A model generated the notes under the pieces. The model saw only the letters and a list, made by a program, of their open reading frames with translations. It ran no database searches and was not told where the DNA came from. A stretch of DNA of 64,000 bases from NCBI GenBank assembly GCA_016870995.1, contig VFZU01000011.1, forward strand, positions 1 to 64,000, given 5' to 3'. Source of the stretch: Acidobacteriota bacterium (lineage in GTDB: Bacteria > Acidobacteriota > Terriglobia > Bryobacterales > Bryobacteraceae). Below are positions 7,895 through 16,209 of this stretch, piece by piece; positions within the stretch are counted from its first letter, which is position 1, and each line of letters opens with the position of its first letter. The translations under genes and the position numbers were made by a program.

Positions 7895-8494
7895 ATGGGA
7901 TTCGGCAACTTGTCGATATCGCGGGTGGATGGCGCGAGTGCTGTCAGACCCCGCATTGCGGAAGCGCAGACCGAGCGCGCGAAGCCTGAAAGGGCGCGCG
8001 GGGCGTCTGAAGCCGCAGGGACGGTGTCTTCTGGAGTTAGGGGCGCGGAGCGGTCGAGGTACCGCAGCCGCTCCAGCGAGGAAGGCTCGCTAACGCTCAC
8101 CACGGCCGAAGGCGATAAGGTGACGATCTCGTTTAAGAATTCACAGACGGCGAAGGTGGATCAGGCCCGCTTGTATGGCCCGAATGGCGGCTTTGAATCG
8201 ACGCGGGTAAAAACGCGGGAGACGGCGCAGCTGTCGGTGAGTCTTGAGGGCAGCCTGAGCGAAGCGGAGCTGAAGGACATTACGGATCTGGTGGCGAAGC
8301 TTTCGAGTGGGATCAGCGCGGCGCGGGGCGGGGATGTGCAGGGTGCACAGCAGCAACTCAGCGAGCCGAAGAATCTGAGCAGCATCGAGAGCTATAGCTT
8401 TGCGTATCAGCAGAGCTCGTCGGAGAGCTTTAAGGCGGGTTTTCCGGCTTCGCGTAATAGTGCGCGGGCAAGCCTTCAATCTGCTCCACGTTGA
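7895..8494 (+). CDS. Hypothetical protein, 3' end replaced by foreign sequence
   Basis: ATG 7895 is preceded by GGAAG. The first 60 residues are low-complexity and rich in Arg, Ala, Ser and Glu. Residues 64-180 hold a folded-looking part (LTLTTAEGDKVTISF, then SVSLEGSLSEAELKDITDLV and GDVQGAQQQL) that loosely resembles DUF5610-like proteins, in which an EG-L-E-EL helix precedes a GD...A segment. I know no function. The last about 17 residues are encoded by DNA that is antisense to the ardC pseudogene, so the natural C-terminus seems to have been lost when that segment joined here at about 8435-8460. Confidence 0.5.
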   Translation: MGFGNLSISRVDGASAVRPRIAEAQTERAKPERARGASEAAGTVSSGVRGAERSRYRSRSSEEGSLTLTTAEGDKVTISFKNSQTAKVDQARLYGPNGGFESTRVKTRETAQLSVSLEGSLSEAELKDITDLVAKLSSGISAARGGDVQGAQQQLSEPKNLSSIESYSFAYQQSSSESFKAGFPASRNSARASLQSAPR

Positions 8495-8897
8495 AAACCG
8501 TGTAGTCTTTCATGAAGGGAATTTCGCGCTCCGTGTCCTCGCCTTGTTCGTTCGTCTCGGTCTTGGTGATCGAGTTCGCGTAAACGACAAGGGAACCGTG
8601 TTCGCCCTTCCGAACATGGGCGTCAAGCTCAAGGGCCCGCTTGAACGTCATCCAGATGGGCGCGGCGTAGCCTTTCTCCATCGCCTCACCTCATAACAAA
8701 AGGACATTCATGCCCCGGTAGGGCGTGCCGTTGTGGCGCAGGGGCCGTGAAATCTTGCCCGCCGTCTGTTCGGCGCTCCATGGTTTCATCCATGGCCGGA
8801 TGCCTTGCTCTAGGTCGGCAACGATGCGGTCGGTAGCGCGGGTGGAAACGTCCTTGCGGTTAAAGTGGCTCACGCCGTTCTCGTCTTTGGGTGCCAT
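8430..8897 (-). pseudogene. ardC: ArdC-type anti-restriction protein (DUF1738), truncated and nonsense-mutated
   Basis: ATG 8897 has a strong AAGGAGG site. The N-terminus (VSTRATDRIVADLEQGIRPW, then PLRHNGTPYRGMNVLLL) is the ArdC ssDNA-binding domain. An in-frame TGA at 8691-8693 stands where relatives have Trp, and after GEA the frame goes on with MEKGYAAPIWMTFKRALEL, HVRKGEHGSLVVYA and MKDYTVFNVEQIEGLPAHYY. The gene then ends abruptly at PENPP, where it meets the neighbouring plus-strand gene; intact ArdC proteins are near 300 residues with a metalloprotease-like C-terminal domain that is missing here. ArdC protects incoming plasmid DNA against restriction, so this marks a former conjugative or plasmid element. 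Confidence 0.85.
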
Positions 8898-9202
8898 TGG
8901 TTTTCCTCCTTGGGATGCGGTTGCATGGCGCATGCAACCCTGGCCCTCGCCGAGAGCGGGGGGTAGCAAGCGCAAAGGTAAAGCGATCCGGGAGGGGAAT
9001 CACCCGGCCTGCACAAGCCCGGCTTCAAAAACTTCTCTCTCAAAAGAAGCCGGGCGCGGAAGGTTGGGGAAACCCGGTCCGAACCCTTGTGCGCGCGAGG
9101 GGGGGCTGCCCCTTAGCAACGGTTTTGAATTCCGTATTTGCGAAATGCGATCGTTACCCGAATGGGCCGAGACCCGCGCCGCCGCGACTGCGGCGAATAT
9201 AG
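8898..9202. other. Gene-free remnant of mobile element, with a 10-bp inverted repeat
   Basis: About 300 bp upstream of ardC hold no convincing gene. GCCCGGCTTC (9017-9026) and GAAGCCGGGC (9046-9055) form a perfect 10-bp inverted repeat around a 19-nt loop. A G-run stretch near 9098-9112 containing GGGGCTGCCCC resembles sequences seen around transfer regions of some plasmids. An oriT or ardC control region is possible, but there is no relaxase gene to support it. Confidence 0.3.
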
Positions 9203-9423
9203 TTAAGGGTTGATCACCGAGGCCGTGTACAGATTCGTACCTTCGTATCCGCCGACGCCCTGGAAGGGATTGGCGACGGGCGTATCGAGGAAGTTGATCA
9301 GGTTCTGGTCGCGAACTGGGCTGGTGGACTGATACTGCCGGAGGATAGGGTTGGCGTCGACTCCGACAGTGAGATCAGCGGAGATGACCTTCCCCGCGCG
9401 GCGCGCGACCCAGGTGCAGTAAA
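9203..9423 (-). pseudogene. Internal fragment of a TonB-dependent receptor
   Basis: A minus-strand open frame of about 70 codons ends at TAA 9203-9205. Its centre, VDANPILRQYQSTSPVRDQ and NFLDTPVANPFQGV followed by GTNLYT, matches the barrel region of Oar-like receptors just before the RxQLLRPFPQF motif. Neither the N-terminus nor the rest of the barrel is present. It is a stranded piece of a gene of about 3.3 kb. It could derive from the receptor truncated at the left edge of the window or from another of the many paralogues; the sequence here does not tell. Confidence 0.7.
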
Positions 9424-9426
9424 GGC

Positions 9427-10101
9427 TCAGCGGCGGCGGCGCGCGAGCAGGAACAGGCAGCCCAGTCCACCCAGAGCCAGAGTGGAGGGTTCCAGGATGG
9501 CGGCGCCGTTGTTTGCGGCGAGCGTCACGCTGACGTTGTCCAGACCGATGTACGCGTCGGCATTAGGGTCGGCGATTCGGAGTAATTGAATTTCCGTCGA
9601 GCTGGCGAGAGCAACAAACTGGAGCGATTTCTGCACCCAATCCGTCGAAGCTACATTGGCGGGTCCGGTATGAGTGAACGTGCCCTTGCTGACGCCACCG
9701 ACGAACACCTCGACACCGGAGGCAAGGGGCGGGTTCGTAGATCCGTAAATGTCGCCCAGATAGAAGCTGAGGTCATAGGTGGAGCCAATTGTTGTCGCGA
9801 CCGATTGGGCAACGCCGGATCGGGGTACCAGGCCGGGCCCGGTCAAGTCGAGGTGCTGCACGCCGTCCTGGGCACCGTAGAGGCCGCCTCCATCGCCGTA
9901 CCCGTTCCTCAAGGCACTCACACTGCCGCCCGTGTCTCCCACAACGGTCCAAGCGCCGATGCCGGATCCCACGAAAAAAATTTGCGAGAGTTCAGTGGTA
10001 ACTGGCGATTCAAAACTCCCGTTGGTGATCAGGTTTGCTTGGAGATGGGGGGCAGCCGCTACCAGGGCGCCGAGGAGGTAAGCGAAATTGGCAAATTTCA
10101 T
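9427..10101 (-). CDS. PEP-CTERM-anchored secreted protein with a choice-of-anchor/DUF642-like domain
   Basis: ATG 10101 gives a 224-residue protein with signal peptide (MKFANFAYLLGALVAAAPHLQA). The mature part starts NLITNGSFESPV, the typical opening of DUF642/choice-of-anchor galactose-binding-like beta-sandwich domains, and includes WTVVGDTGGSV and a GLDNVSV strand before the end. The C-terminus is EPSTLALGGLGCLFLLARRRR, a PEP-CTERM sorting signal with hydrophobic helix and Arg cluster, though the motif reads EPS rather than PEP. Exosortase would process it at the membrane; no exosortase gene lies here. It sits between mobile-element remnants but looks intact. Confidence 0.75.
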   Translation of the reverse strand: MKFANFAYLLGALVAAAPHLQANLITNGSFESPVTTELSQIFFVGSGIGAWTVVGDTGGSVSALRNGYGDGGGLYGAQDGVQHLDLTGPGLVPRSGVAQSVATTIGSTYDLSFYLGDIYGSTNPPLASGVEVFVGGVSKGTFTHTGPANVASTDWVQKSLQFVALASSTEIQLLRIADPNADAYIGLDNVSVTLAANNGAAILEPSTLALGGLGCLFLLARRRR

Positions 10102-10281
10102 TTGGCAATGACACAGCGTGGCGAGGCGAGAATTCAATGCCCGAATTGGTGAAGGAATTCGGAAAAGTACCAGTTCGGAGCGAAAGAGGGGGCCAAGTAC
10201 CAGAACGAAACACGAAATCCCTCACCCGGCCGGGGGATGCGAGGGAGGAGGCGCAGGCCCTAGCATGAGCGGAAGAGGAAA

Positions 10282-11953
10282 CCAGGATTTCCGTTTTAGC
10301 TCCCGGCACGGGGCCATTGTACACCCTTCGCCTTCCTGTGATCCTCCGTGGTCGGTTCTCATCCTTCGGGAGCCGTCCTCCTCTCCGCGTGGCGCGGTTT
10401 TGACCGGCCGCAAAATTCGAAATCCGGGAACATCCGTCTTTTCAGCGCCTGCCACAAACACTTCTCCCGCCCAGCCTCCTTTCTCTCAAGATTTCCACCT
10501 CTCCGGGCCGTTCCTCACCCCGCCGGCACCGGTAGCGCTTCGATCCGCCGTACCATGCTCCCGAACAGCCGCCGCGTCAGATGGCTCTCCGCCAGCATCA
10601 GCCAGTAGTACCGGGCATGCTTGACCAGTCTGCCGCCGGTCTTCACCAGCCGCTGCTGCAAACTGGTCAGCGACCAGTTCTGGATCTTCCTTGGCAGCAC
10701 CAGCCGCCGCCACAGGTTCCCCAAGTTGTAGGCGATCAGGCTCAGCAGCAGGCGAACCTCATTCGAGCGGAACCGGTGGCAACCCAGCCGCGTCATCTTC
10801 ACCGCCTGCTTGCCTTCCTTGATCCACTGCTCCGCCGTCCCGCGCTTGTTGTAAAACCGCACCACCGCCCGGCTGTCCGTCTCCAGGTTCGTCACAATGA
10901 AGCCCACCCGTGGGAACAACTCGCCACAGTGGAACTCGATCTTCGCCACCACCCGGCGCGCCGTCTTTCAACTGGCCGCCCGGTAGAGGAAGCTCTTGTA
11001 CAAGACCACGGGCTTATGGCTGGGGCGTCCTACCGGTCGGGTGAGCAACTCGGCGATGTCCCGCTCCAGGCTGTCGTTGGCCGGGATGCGGATGGCGTAC
11101 TTCACATCGCGCGCTTCCAGCGCTTCGTAGATCTCCGGCTTGGCGAAAGCCGCGTCAGCCCGGAAGACGACATCCTTACCCAGCTTCTGTTGCCGTGCGA
11201 TCTTCGGCAACAGAAGTTCTTCCCAATCATCGCCGCTGTGGACGTTGCCAGGCCGCAGCTTAGCCGCCAGACAGTCGCCCTCGCGGTTGAACAACATCAG
11301 CGGGTAATAACAAGTGGACTCGAAGTGGCCGTTGTAGGCGCTGTTCTCCTGCTGGCCATGCACCGGAATCTCGGTCGAGTCCATGTCCAGCACGACGCGT
11401 TGGGGAGAGCCCAGGTTCTCGGCTTTGGCAATCAACTCCCGGTTGATCGCCGCCAATCCGGCGAAGTTCTCTTCCTGGCCCAGCACTTCGGTCTCGAACG
11501 ATTGCAGCCGTGAGGTCAAGGCTGCGCCCCGTTCCCAGATCTTTTCGGAACCGATCAGCCGGAAGGTTGGATCCTGCGAGAGCCGCTCGGCATCGTTGAC
11601 GTCCTCGTAGCCGGCAATCCGGCTGTAGACGGACTGGCGCAGTAAGTCCGCCAGCGGAAGCTGGGTATTCTTGCCGCGCCGTGAGTCAGTCAGGTTTTGG
11701 GCAATGAGATCACCGAAGCCCAGCCGTTCGTCCAACTCACGCACCAGGATCAGACCGCCATCGGAGGTAACGCGCGATCCCTGGAAGTCGATCTTGAGAA
11801 GGCCGTTGAACGAGAGCTGAAAGGGCTGGTCTTGTTTGTCACCCATTGGGTGCTGTCCTCCGCAGGGGTCTTCACTGCCTTGAAACCCCTATGGATATTG
11901 ATGCGGACGAGCATCCGAGAGACTCGCACGCGCCGCTCAAAACGGAAATGTGG
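10282..11953. mobile_element. IS1380-family-like insertion sequence, transposase broken by a stop codon
   Basis: The proposed ends are CCAGGATTTCCGTTTT (10282-10297) and, on the other strand from 11953, CCCACATTTCCGTTTT; they share a perfect 11-bp core, ATTTCCGTTTT. The length of about 1.67 kb and a single transposase gene fit the IS1380 family. No clear 4-bp target duplication was found, so the exact edges remain uncertain. The element lies just downstream of dinB without cutting it. Confidence 0.6.
10515..11846 (-). pseudogene. IS1380-family transposase, interrupted by in-frame TGA
   Basis: The frame from ATG 11846 encodes a DDE transposase of about 443 codons. The N-terminal two thirds include LTSDGGLILVRELDERLG-like and VVLDMDSTEIPVHGQQENS, where the D-M-D-S-T-E motif holds the first catalytic Asp, then YYPLMLFNREGDCLAAKLRPGN, and VVFRADAAFAKPEIYEALE with the second Asp. 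After LYRAAS a TGA (10968-10970) interrupts, and the same frame goes on with KTARRVVAKIEFHCGE and ends NLGNLWRRLVLP... A TGG-to-TGA change (Trp) explains this. The ISAs are otherwise undamaged, so inactivation may be recent. Confidence 0.85.
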
Positions 11954-11975
11954 GTTAAGGCGACACGGTTGTCTG

Positions 11976-13148
11976 TCACTGCTTAAGATCAGCAAGGCCG
12001 CGGCGGACGGATTGAGTGCCGAAGTGGCGCTTGAGCGAGTCCATGGCCGCGGCCAGACGCTGTTCCTTTTCGCGGTTCACTGTTGTGGGGGCGGGTTCGA
12101 ATAGCGACATTTGCGGGCTGGGCGCGTGGGCGCGGGAGGCCTTGAGCCAGAGGGCACGCAGACGGACGCGGCGTTGCCAGGCCTGGGTGAGCAGGGCGGG
12201 GAGGTGGCCGTAGAAATCGGCTTCGACACTGGTGGGTTCCGGTAAGGTGAGGCTGCGCTCGGATTCTTCGCGATCGGTGTAGCGCAGGCCAAGGGTGAGC
12301 TTGCGGACTTCCATCTGGTCGGCGCGGACGGATTGCATGAGCGGTTCGAGTAAGGCGCGGAGGGAGGCGATGAGGCGCGAGGTTTCCCAGACGTCTTCGG
12401 GGAATTCGATGGATTCGCGCCAGGTGGGTTCGGAGGACTGTTTGGGTTTGCCGACCGGGGATTCGTCGATCCCTTGGGCGCGGCGCTGGAGCTTGAGGGC
12501 GTTGCGGCCGAGGATCATTTCGGTGGCGTCCAGCGGGGCGCGGGCGAGATCGCCGATGCGCTTGAGGCCGGCGACTTCCAGGGTGTCGGCATGATCGTGG
12601 GTGATGCCGGGGAGCCAGCGTAGAGAAAGAGGGGCGAGGAATTCGGCTTCGCCGCCGGCCATGATCTCGTAAGGTGCGTGGGGCTTGCGCATGCGTGCGG
12701 CAATGCGGGCGACGGTTTTGTTGGTGGCCAGGGCGAAGGTGAGCGGGACGCGGAGCCAATCGGAGACGGTGCGGCGGAGGTCGTGCGCATAGGCCAGCGC
12801 CGGGCCGGAGAGGTTTTCTGTACCGGTGAGATCGAGCCAGGCGGCACCGGAGCCGGCGGGTTCGATGAGGGGCGTGCGCTGTTCGCAAAGCATCAGGATC
12901 TGATCGGAGAACTGTTCGTAGAGATCGAAGTGAGCCGGGATGGTGACGAGCGGGGGACACATGCGGCGGGCCTTTTGCATGGGGGTGCCGGGCCGGATGC
13001 CGTAGCGCCTGGCCTCGAGACTGGCCGAGAGGACGATGCCGCGCTTTGCGCCACCAATGGCGAGGGGGCGGTTGCGGAGGCGTTTGTCGGCGGCCTGTTC
13101 GATGGAGGCAAAGAAGCCGTCGCCGTCCCAATGGAGGATGCGCCTCAT
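11976..13148 (-). CDS. dinB: Y-family DNA polymerase (DinB/Pol IV-like) with altered catalytic motif
   Basis: From ATG 13148 the protein has 390 residues. MRRILHWDGDGFFASIEQA holds the first catalytic Asp of Y-family polymerases; LATNKTVARIAARMRKP is the usual palm segment; LPGITHDHADTLEVAGLKRIGDLA is the helix-hairpin-helix; the C-terminal little-finger domain ends near PQMSLFEPA, a likely sliding-clamp-binding QxSLF motif. Where active Pol IV has S-x-D-E-A-Y-L-D, this protein reads GSGAAWLD: the Asp-Glu pair that binds metal is Gly-Ala. ImuB proteins also lack catalytic acids, so a non-polymerising accessory role is conceivable; reduced activity is the alternative. No imuA, dnaE2 or lexA gene is adjacent. 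The start at 13148 is chosen because the conserved domain begins there. Confidence 0.8.
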   Translation of the reverse strand: MRRILHWDGDGFFASIEQAADKRLRNRPLAIGGAKRGIVLSASLEARRYGIRPGTPMQKARRMCPPLVTIPAHFDLYEQFSDQILMLCEQRTPLIEPAGSGAAWLDLTGTENLSGPALAYAHDLRRTVSDWLRVPLTFALATNKTVARIAARMRKPHAPYEIMAGGEAEFLAPLSLRWLPGITHDHADTLEVAGLKRIGDLARAPLDATEMILGRNALKLQRRAQGIDESPVGKPKQSSEPTWRESIEFPEDVWETSRLIASLRALLEPLMQSVRADQMEVRKLTLGLRYTDREESERSLTLPEPTSVEADFYGHLPALLTQAWQRRVRLRALWLKASRAHAPSPQMSLFEPAPTTVNREKEQRLAAAMDSLKRHFGTQSVRRGLADLKQ

Positions 13149-13151
13149 GGT

Positions 13152-13163
13152 GTAAGTATTTAC
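13152..13163. promoter_or_regulatory. Palindrome in the dinB upstream region (candidate operator)
   Basis: GTAAGTATTTAC (13152-13163) has perfect 4-bp arms around a 4-nt centre and lies 4 bp upstream of the dinB start. Just upstream of it GTATAC (13165-13170) overlaps TATACT, a possible -10 for dinB. Its position suggests repressor control, for example by a damage-response regulator, but it does not match a LexA box that I know. Confidence 0.3.
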
Positions 13164-13251
13164 AGTATACGATTTTTTTGGCGGATTCCGCGGGAGCGTT
13201 GCGCTTGAGAGGGTGAGCATCCAAGAGGATGCAAATCAGAGGAGAAAAATT

Positions 13252-13986
13252 ATGTTGAAGCGAATGCAGTGGATGGCGATGGTGGCGTTGCTGGTGGTTG
13301 GGGCGATGCCGGGTGTCGCGCAGCAGTTACGGTACCGGAGCTTGATGCGGTTTCATGTGAAGCCGGGACATATGGCGGACTTTCTGGCGGCGGTGAAGGC
13401 CGATAAGGACGCGATGACAAAGGCCGGATACAAGCGGGCGCAGACTTGGTGGCGATCGCGGACTGGGGATGGCAACGAGGTCGTGCTGGTGCGGTATTGC
13501 GCGAGCTACGCGGAGATGGAGGCGACCGAGAAGCCGGATGCGCAGGTGTCGCTCGCGCGGGCGCGGGTGACGCAACTGGCGTCTTCGACCGAGACGGTGC
13601 TCAACGAGGTGATTCCCGAGGCGACGATTCTGGGGGATCGCGCTAAGCTGCCGCCCTACATTCGGGGGATGCGGGCGACGGTGAAGCCGGATCAATTGGC
13701 GAACTTTGCGAAGCTGATCCGCGAAGAGGTTGGCCCGGTGGTGAAGAAGGCGGGGCTGCCCTTGTATGTGGCGACGCAAGTGCGCTTTGGCGAGACGGTG
13801 AACCAGTTTATGACGGTGGTGGGGATCGAAAGGATGAAGGGCTTCGATGAGACGCTACCGGTGGAGAAGGCGATGGGTAAGGCGGCCTACGATGCACTGA
13901 TGGTGGAGTATGGCGCGATGGTGACGCATACGGAAGTGCAGATTTACAGCTCGTTGCCGGAATTGAATTACCTGCCGCAGCCGTAG
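13252..13986 (+). CDS. Secreted protein with two ABM/NIPSNAP-like ferredoxin-fold repeats
   Basis: ATG 13252 follows a good GAGGAG site. The 244-residue protein has a signal peptide (MLKRMQWMAMVALLVVGAMPGVAQQ). Two stretches look alike: YRSLMRFHVKPGHMADFLAAVKA (from about 30) and IRGMRATVKPDQLANFAKLIREE (from about 140), each a strand-helix start of a dimeric alpha/beta barrel domain as in antibiotic-biosynthesis-monooxygenase-like proteins. Each repeat later holds a RxxTGDGNEVVLV-like or NQFMTVVGIER strand. No catalytic residues can be named. The gene stands alone, divergent from dinB, and ends at a strong terminator. Confidence 0.65.
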   Translation: MLKRMQWMAMVALLVVGAMPGVAQQLRYRSLMRFHVKPGHMADFLAAVKADKDAMTKAGYKRAQTWWRSRTGDGNEVVLVRYCASYAEMEATEKPDAQVSLARARVTQLASSTETVLNEVIPEATILGDRAKLPPYIRGMRATVKPDQLANFAKLIREEVGPVVKKAGLPLYVATQVRFGETVNQFMTVVGIERMKGFDETLPVEKAMGKAAYDALMVEYGAMVTHTEVQIYSSLPELNYLPQP

Positions 13987-14044
13987 AAGGTTTTGGTTTC
14001 CATGGTTCGCGGCGTCTCTTGACTTGAGGCGATGTGACGATGGG

Positions 14045-14092
14045 GCGCCCTCGCACTGGTTTAGAGAGAGTCCAGTGCGGGGGCGCTTTTTT
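14045..14092 (+). terminator. Strong Rho-independent terminator
   Basis: A 15-bp stem (GCGCCCTCGCACTGG at 14045-14059 with its complement at 14072-14086, one G-T pair) closes a 12-nt loop and is followed by six T. It ends the transcript of the secreted protein gene at 13252. Confidence 0.9.
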
Positions 14093-14215
14093 ATGGGAAA
14101 GTACCTGGTACGGATCCTTGTTTGAGTCAGTACTTTTCGATGCGCCGTGGGATTTCAATTCGTGTTCACTCATGAGACGCTATCGTCGGTTGGCGATTTC
14201 GAGGAGGAAACGGTA

Positions 14216-14872
14216 ATGAAAATTGTAAGTGTAATGGCGCTGGGCACGGCGCTAAGTTATGGGGCGGTGATTGGGGTGACGGGAGATGGTGTGATTATGA
14301 CGCCGAATGCCACTCCGAACACGGGTGCAACGGCGAACTTCTTCAATGATACTGGATTGGACCGGAAAATCCGGGCCTGGAACGAACAACAGAATGTAGA
14401 GTTGTCGCAGACTATCAAAGTGGATCTGGTGTCACCAAACACTTACAACAGCGGGAACTACGCGCCAGGGAATTTTTCGATACTGGCGGGGACGTATGTG
14501 AGCAGCCATCTGCTGTATTTCGATCCGCTGGAATCGGCTACGCGGCGGGCGCGATTCCAGTTCGATCAGGACATTATCGGAGTGATTGTTGAGGATGGGA
14601 CGGGCGCGGCGACGGACAAGTTTTTGGCGAGCGACTTCCTGGGGAATCCGCTGACGGTGTATCCCGGGGGTCACTTTAATGCGCGCGGTGTCGAGTTCGG
14701 GCCAGAAATCGTGACTCTCGAAGTTGGTTTGCGATATTTGGAGGTCACGTTAGCGGCATCCAATCCTGGCGATCAGATTCGCGTGATTACTGCCGGAGTT
14801 CCGGAGCCGGGTACGTTTGCGCTGATGGGCGCGGGCTTGCTTTTCGCGGCTGCGCTACGGAAGCGGAAGTAA
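14216..14872 (+). CDS. PEP-CTERM-anchored secreted protein
   Basis: The 218-residue product starts at ATG 14216 behind GAGGAGG. A short signal peptide (MKIVSVMALGTALSYGAVI) is followed by a beta-rich region without a domain that I recognise; RRARFQFDQDIIGVIVEDG and YLEVTLAASNPGDQIRVI are typical strands of surface proteins predicted to fold as jelly rolls. The C-terminus VPEPGTFALMGAGLLFAAAL with RKRK is a textbook PEP-CTERM signal recognised by exosortase. Its stop lies 1 bp from the stop of the convergent MFS gene, without a visible terminator between them. Confidence 0.85.
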   Translation: MKIVSVMALGTALSYGAVIGVTGDGVIMTPNATPNTGATANFFNDTGLDRKIRAWNEQQNVELSQTIKVDLVSPNTYNSGNYAPGNFSILAGTYVSSHLLYFDPLESATRRARFQFDQDIIGVIVEDGTGAATDKFLASDFLGNPLTVYPGGHFNARGVEFGPEIVTLEVGLRYLEVTLAASNPGDQIRVITAGVPEPGTFALMGAGLLFAAALRKRK

Positions 14873-14873
14873 G

Positions 14874-16148
14874 TTAGAGGGCCTTGGGGGCGTACTTTTG
14901 CTGGATCACGGTGAGGTACATTGCGACTCCAAGGCCCAAAAAGACTAATACGGCGACGATGGCGCCCTGGTAGCCGCCGGTGGTTTCGATAACCCAGCCG
15001 GTGAGGATCGGGGCGACAATGCCGGGGAGGCTGGCCGCGCAGTTCTGAATGCCGACGATGCGACCGACGGCGGCACCGGGGATGAGGGTTTGTGTGAGAG
15101 CCCAGTAGTTGGCGGTAGTGAGGCCGAGGCCGCCCAAGGAAGCAATGACCATCCACATGGCGATGTCGGCTGGGGTGTTGAGGGCGGCAATGAGGCCAGC
15201 GCCGGCAGTAAGGAAGCCGCAAACGGTGAAGGAGCGGCGGACGGTGACGGCGTCTTTGCCCTGGCCAATCAGGTAATCGGCGGCAAAGCCGGCGAGAGTG
15301 GCGACGACGGCCATGGCGAGGAAGCTGGCGGCGGTGAAGACGCTCGAATCGTTGAGCGACATCTTGAAAGATTCCTTGAAGTAGGCGGGCATCCAGGTGA
15401 GCGCGAAGTAGACGAAGTATTGATAGCAGAAGGTGCCGACGATGGTGCCCCAGATGACGGGGCTCGCCATGACGGAGAGGAAGGGGACATCGCTGCCGCC
15501 GGCGTCCTGCTTGGCTTGCTGTTCGCGAGCGCGGTCGTCGTTGGTCATGATGGCGGACCAGGGGATGAGCCAGAGTAAGCTGCCGAAGCCGATGGTGAGG
15601 AACATGGTTTGCCAGCCGAAATTGGTGAGAAGCTGACCGGCGAGGAAGGCTCCGAGCGCGGGCCCAACCTTGGCGGCTGCCATGAGGATGCCGATAGCGG
15701 TGCCACGGCGGCGCTCTTCGAAGTTGAAGCGGATCCAGCGCATGGCAGCCGGGGTGACGACGCTTTCGCCGATGCCCAGCAGGATGCGAAGGAGAAAGAG
15801 GGTTTGGAAGGTGCCGACCCAGGCGGTGGCGGCCGAGGTGCAGCTCCAGAGCAGGAAGCCGGCGGCGTAGGTCCATTTGACGCCGAAGCGATCGACGAAC
15901 CAGCCGGCGGGAATTTGCAGCGCGGCGTAGGACCAGAAGAAGGCGCTGTTGAGAAGGCCGCGGTCGACGTTGGAGAGTTGGAAGAAGCTGAGGAAGCCTT
16001 CTTTGTCGGCGAGGGCGACCGAGAGGTTTACGCGGTCGAAGTAGGCGACCATGAAGCCGATACAGAGCAGGGTGAGGATGGTCCAACGGCGGGATTCGGA
16101 GATTTCGCCAAGGGTGGTTTGCTGGGGAGCGAGCTTCGTTGTTGCCAC
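14874..16148 (-). CDS. MFS transporter, anion:cation symporter (hexuronate-type) family
   Basis: The 424-residue protein has about 12 transmembrane helices. Between helices 2 and 3 it carries GWFVDRFGVKWTYAAGF, the major-facilitator G-x-x-x-D-R-x-G motif, and helix 1 includes FDRVNLSVAL, as in the hexuronate/phthalate-type ACS transporters. RILLGIGESVVTPAAMRWIRFNFEERRRGTA is the typical helix 4-5 region. ACS members import sugar acids and other organic anions by proton symport; the substrate is not known here. A second member of the same family lies at 24733-25977. It is divergent from the GGDEF-like gene, with a 61-bp gap. Confidence 0.85.
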   Translation of the reverse strand: MATTKLAPQQTTLGEISESRRWTILTLLCIGFMVAYFDRVNLSVALADKEGFLSFFQLSNVDRGLLNSAFFWSYAALQIPAGWFVDRFGVKWTYAAGFLLWSCTSAATAWVGTFQTLFLLRILLGIGESVVTPAAMRWIRFNFEERRRGTAIGILMAAAKVGPALGAFLAGQLLTNFGWQTMFLTIGFGSLLWLIPWSAIMTNDDRAREQQAKQDAGGSDVPFLSVMASPVIWGTIVGTFCYQYFVYFALTWMPAYFKESFKMSLNDSSVFTAASFLAMAVVATLAGFAADYLIGQGKDAVTVRRSFTVCGFLTAGAGLIAALNTPADIAMWMVIASLGGLGLTTANYWALTQTLIPGAAVGRIVGIQNCAASLPGIVAPILTGWVIETTGGYQGAIVAVLVFLGLGVAMYLTVIQQKYAPKAL

Positions 16149-16209
16149 GTCCTTAAAACACTATCAGAAACCTCGGATTGTCCGATGAGGTTGGTAAGGA
16201 AACTTATCG

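Noticed and set aside
9098..9112. Firm call of a transfer origin
   Set aside because: Only a short G-rich palindromic stretch is present, with no relaxase or known nick site.
11989..13224. Long minus-strand frame of about 411 codons over dinB
   Set aside because: Composition is almost only Arg, Pro, His and Ala; it is the out-of-frame shadow of the clear DNA polymerase gene.
14773..16086. Minus-strand frame of about 437 codons over the MFS gene
   Set aside because: Arg/Pro/His-rich frame shifted against a clear 12-helix transporter.
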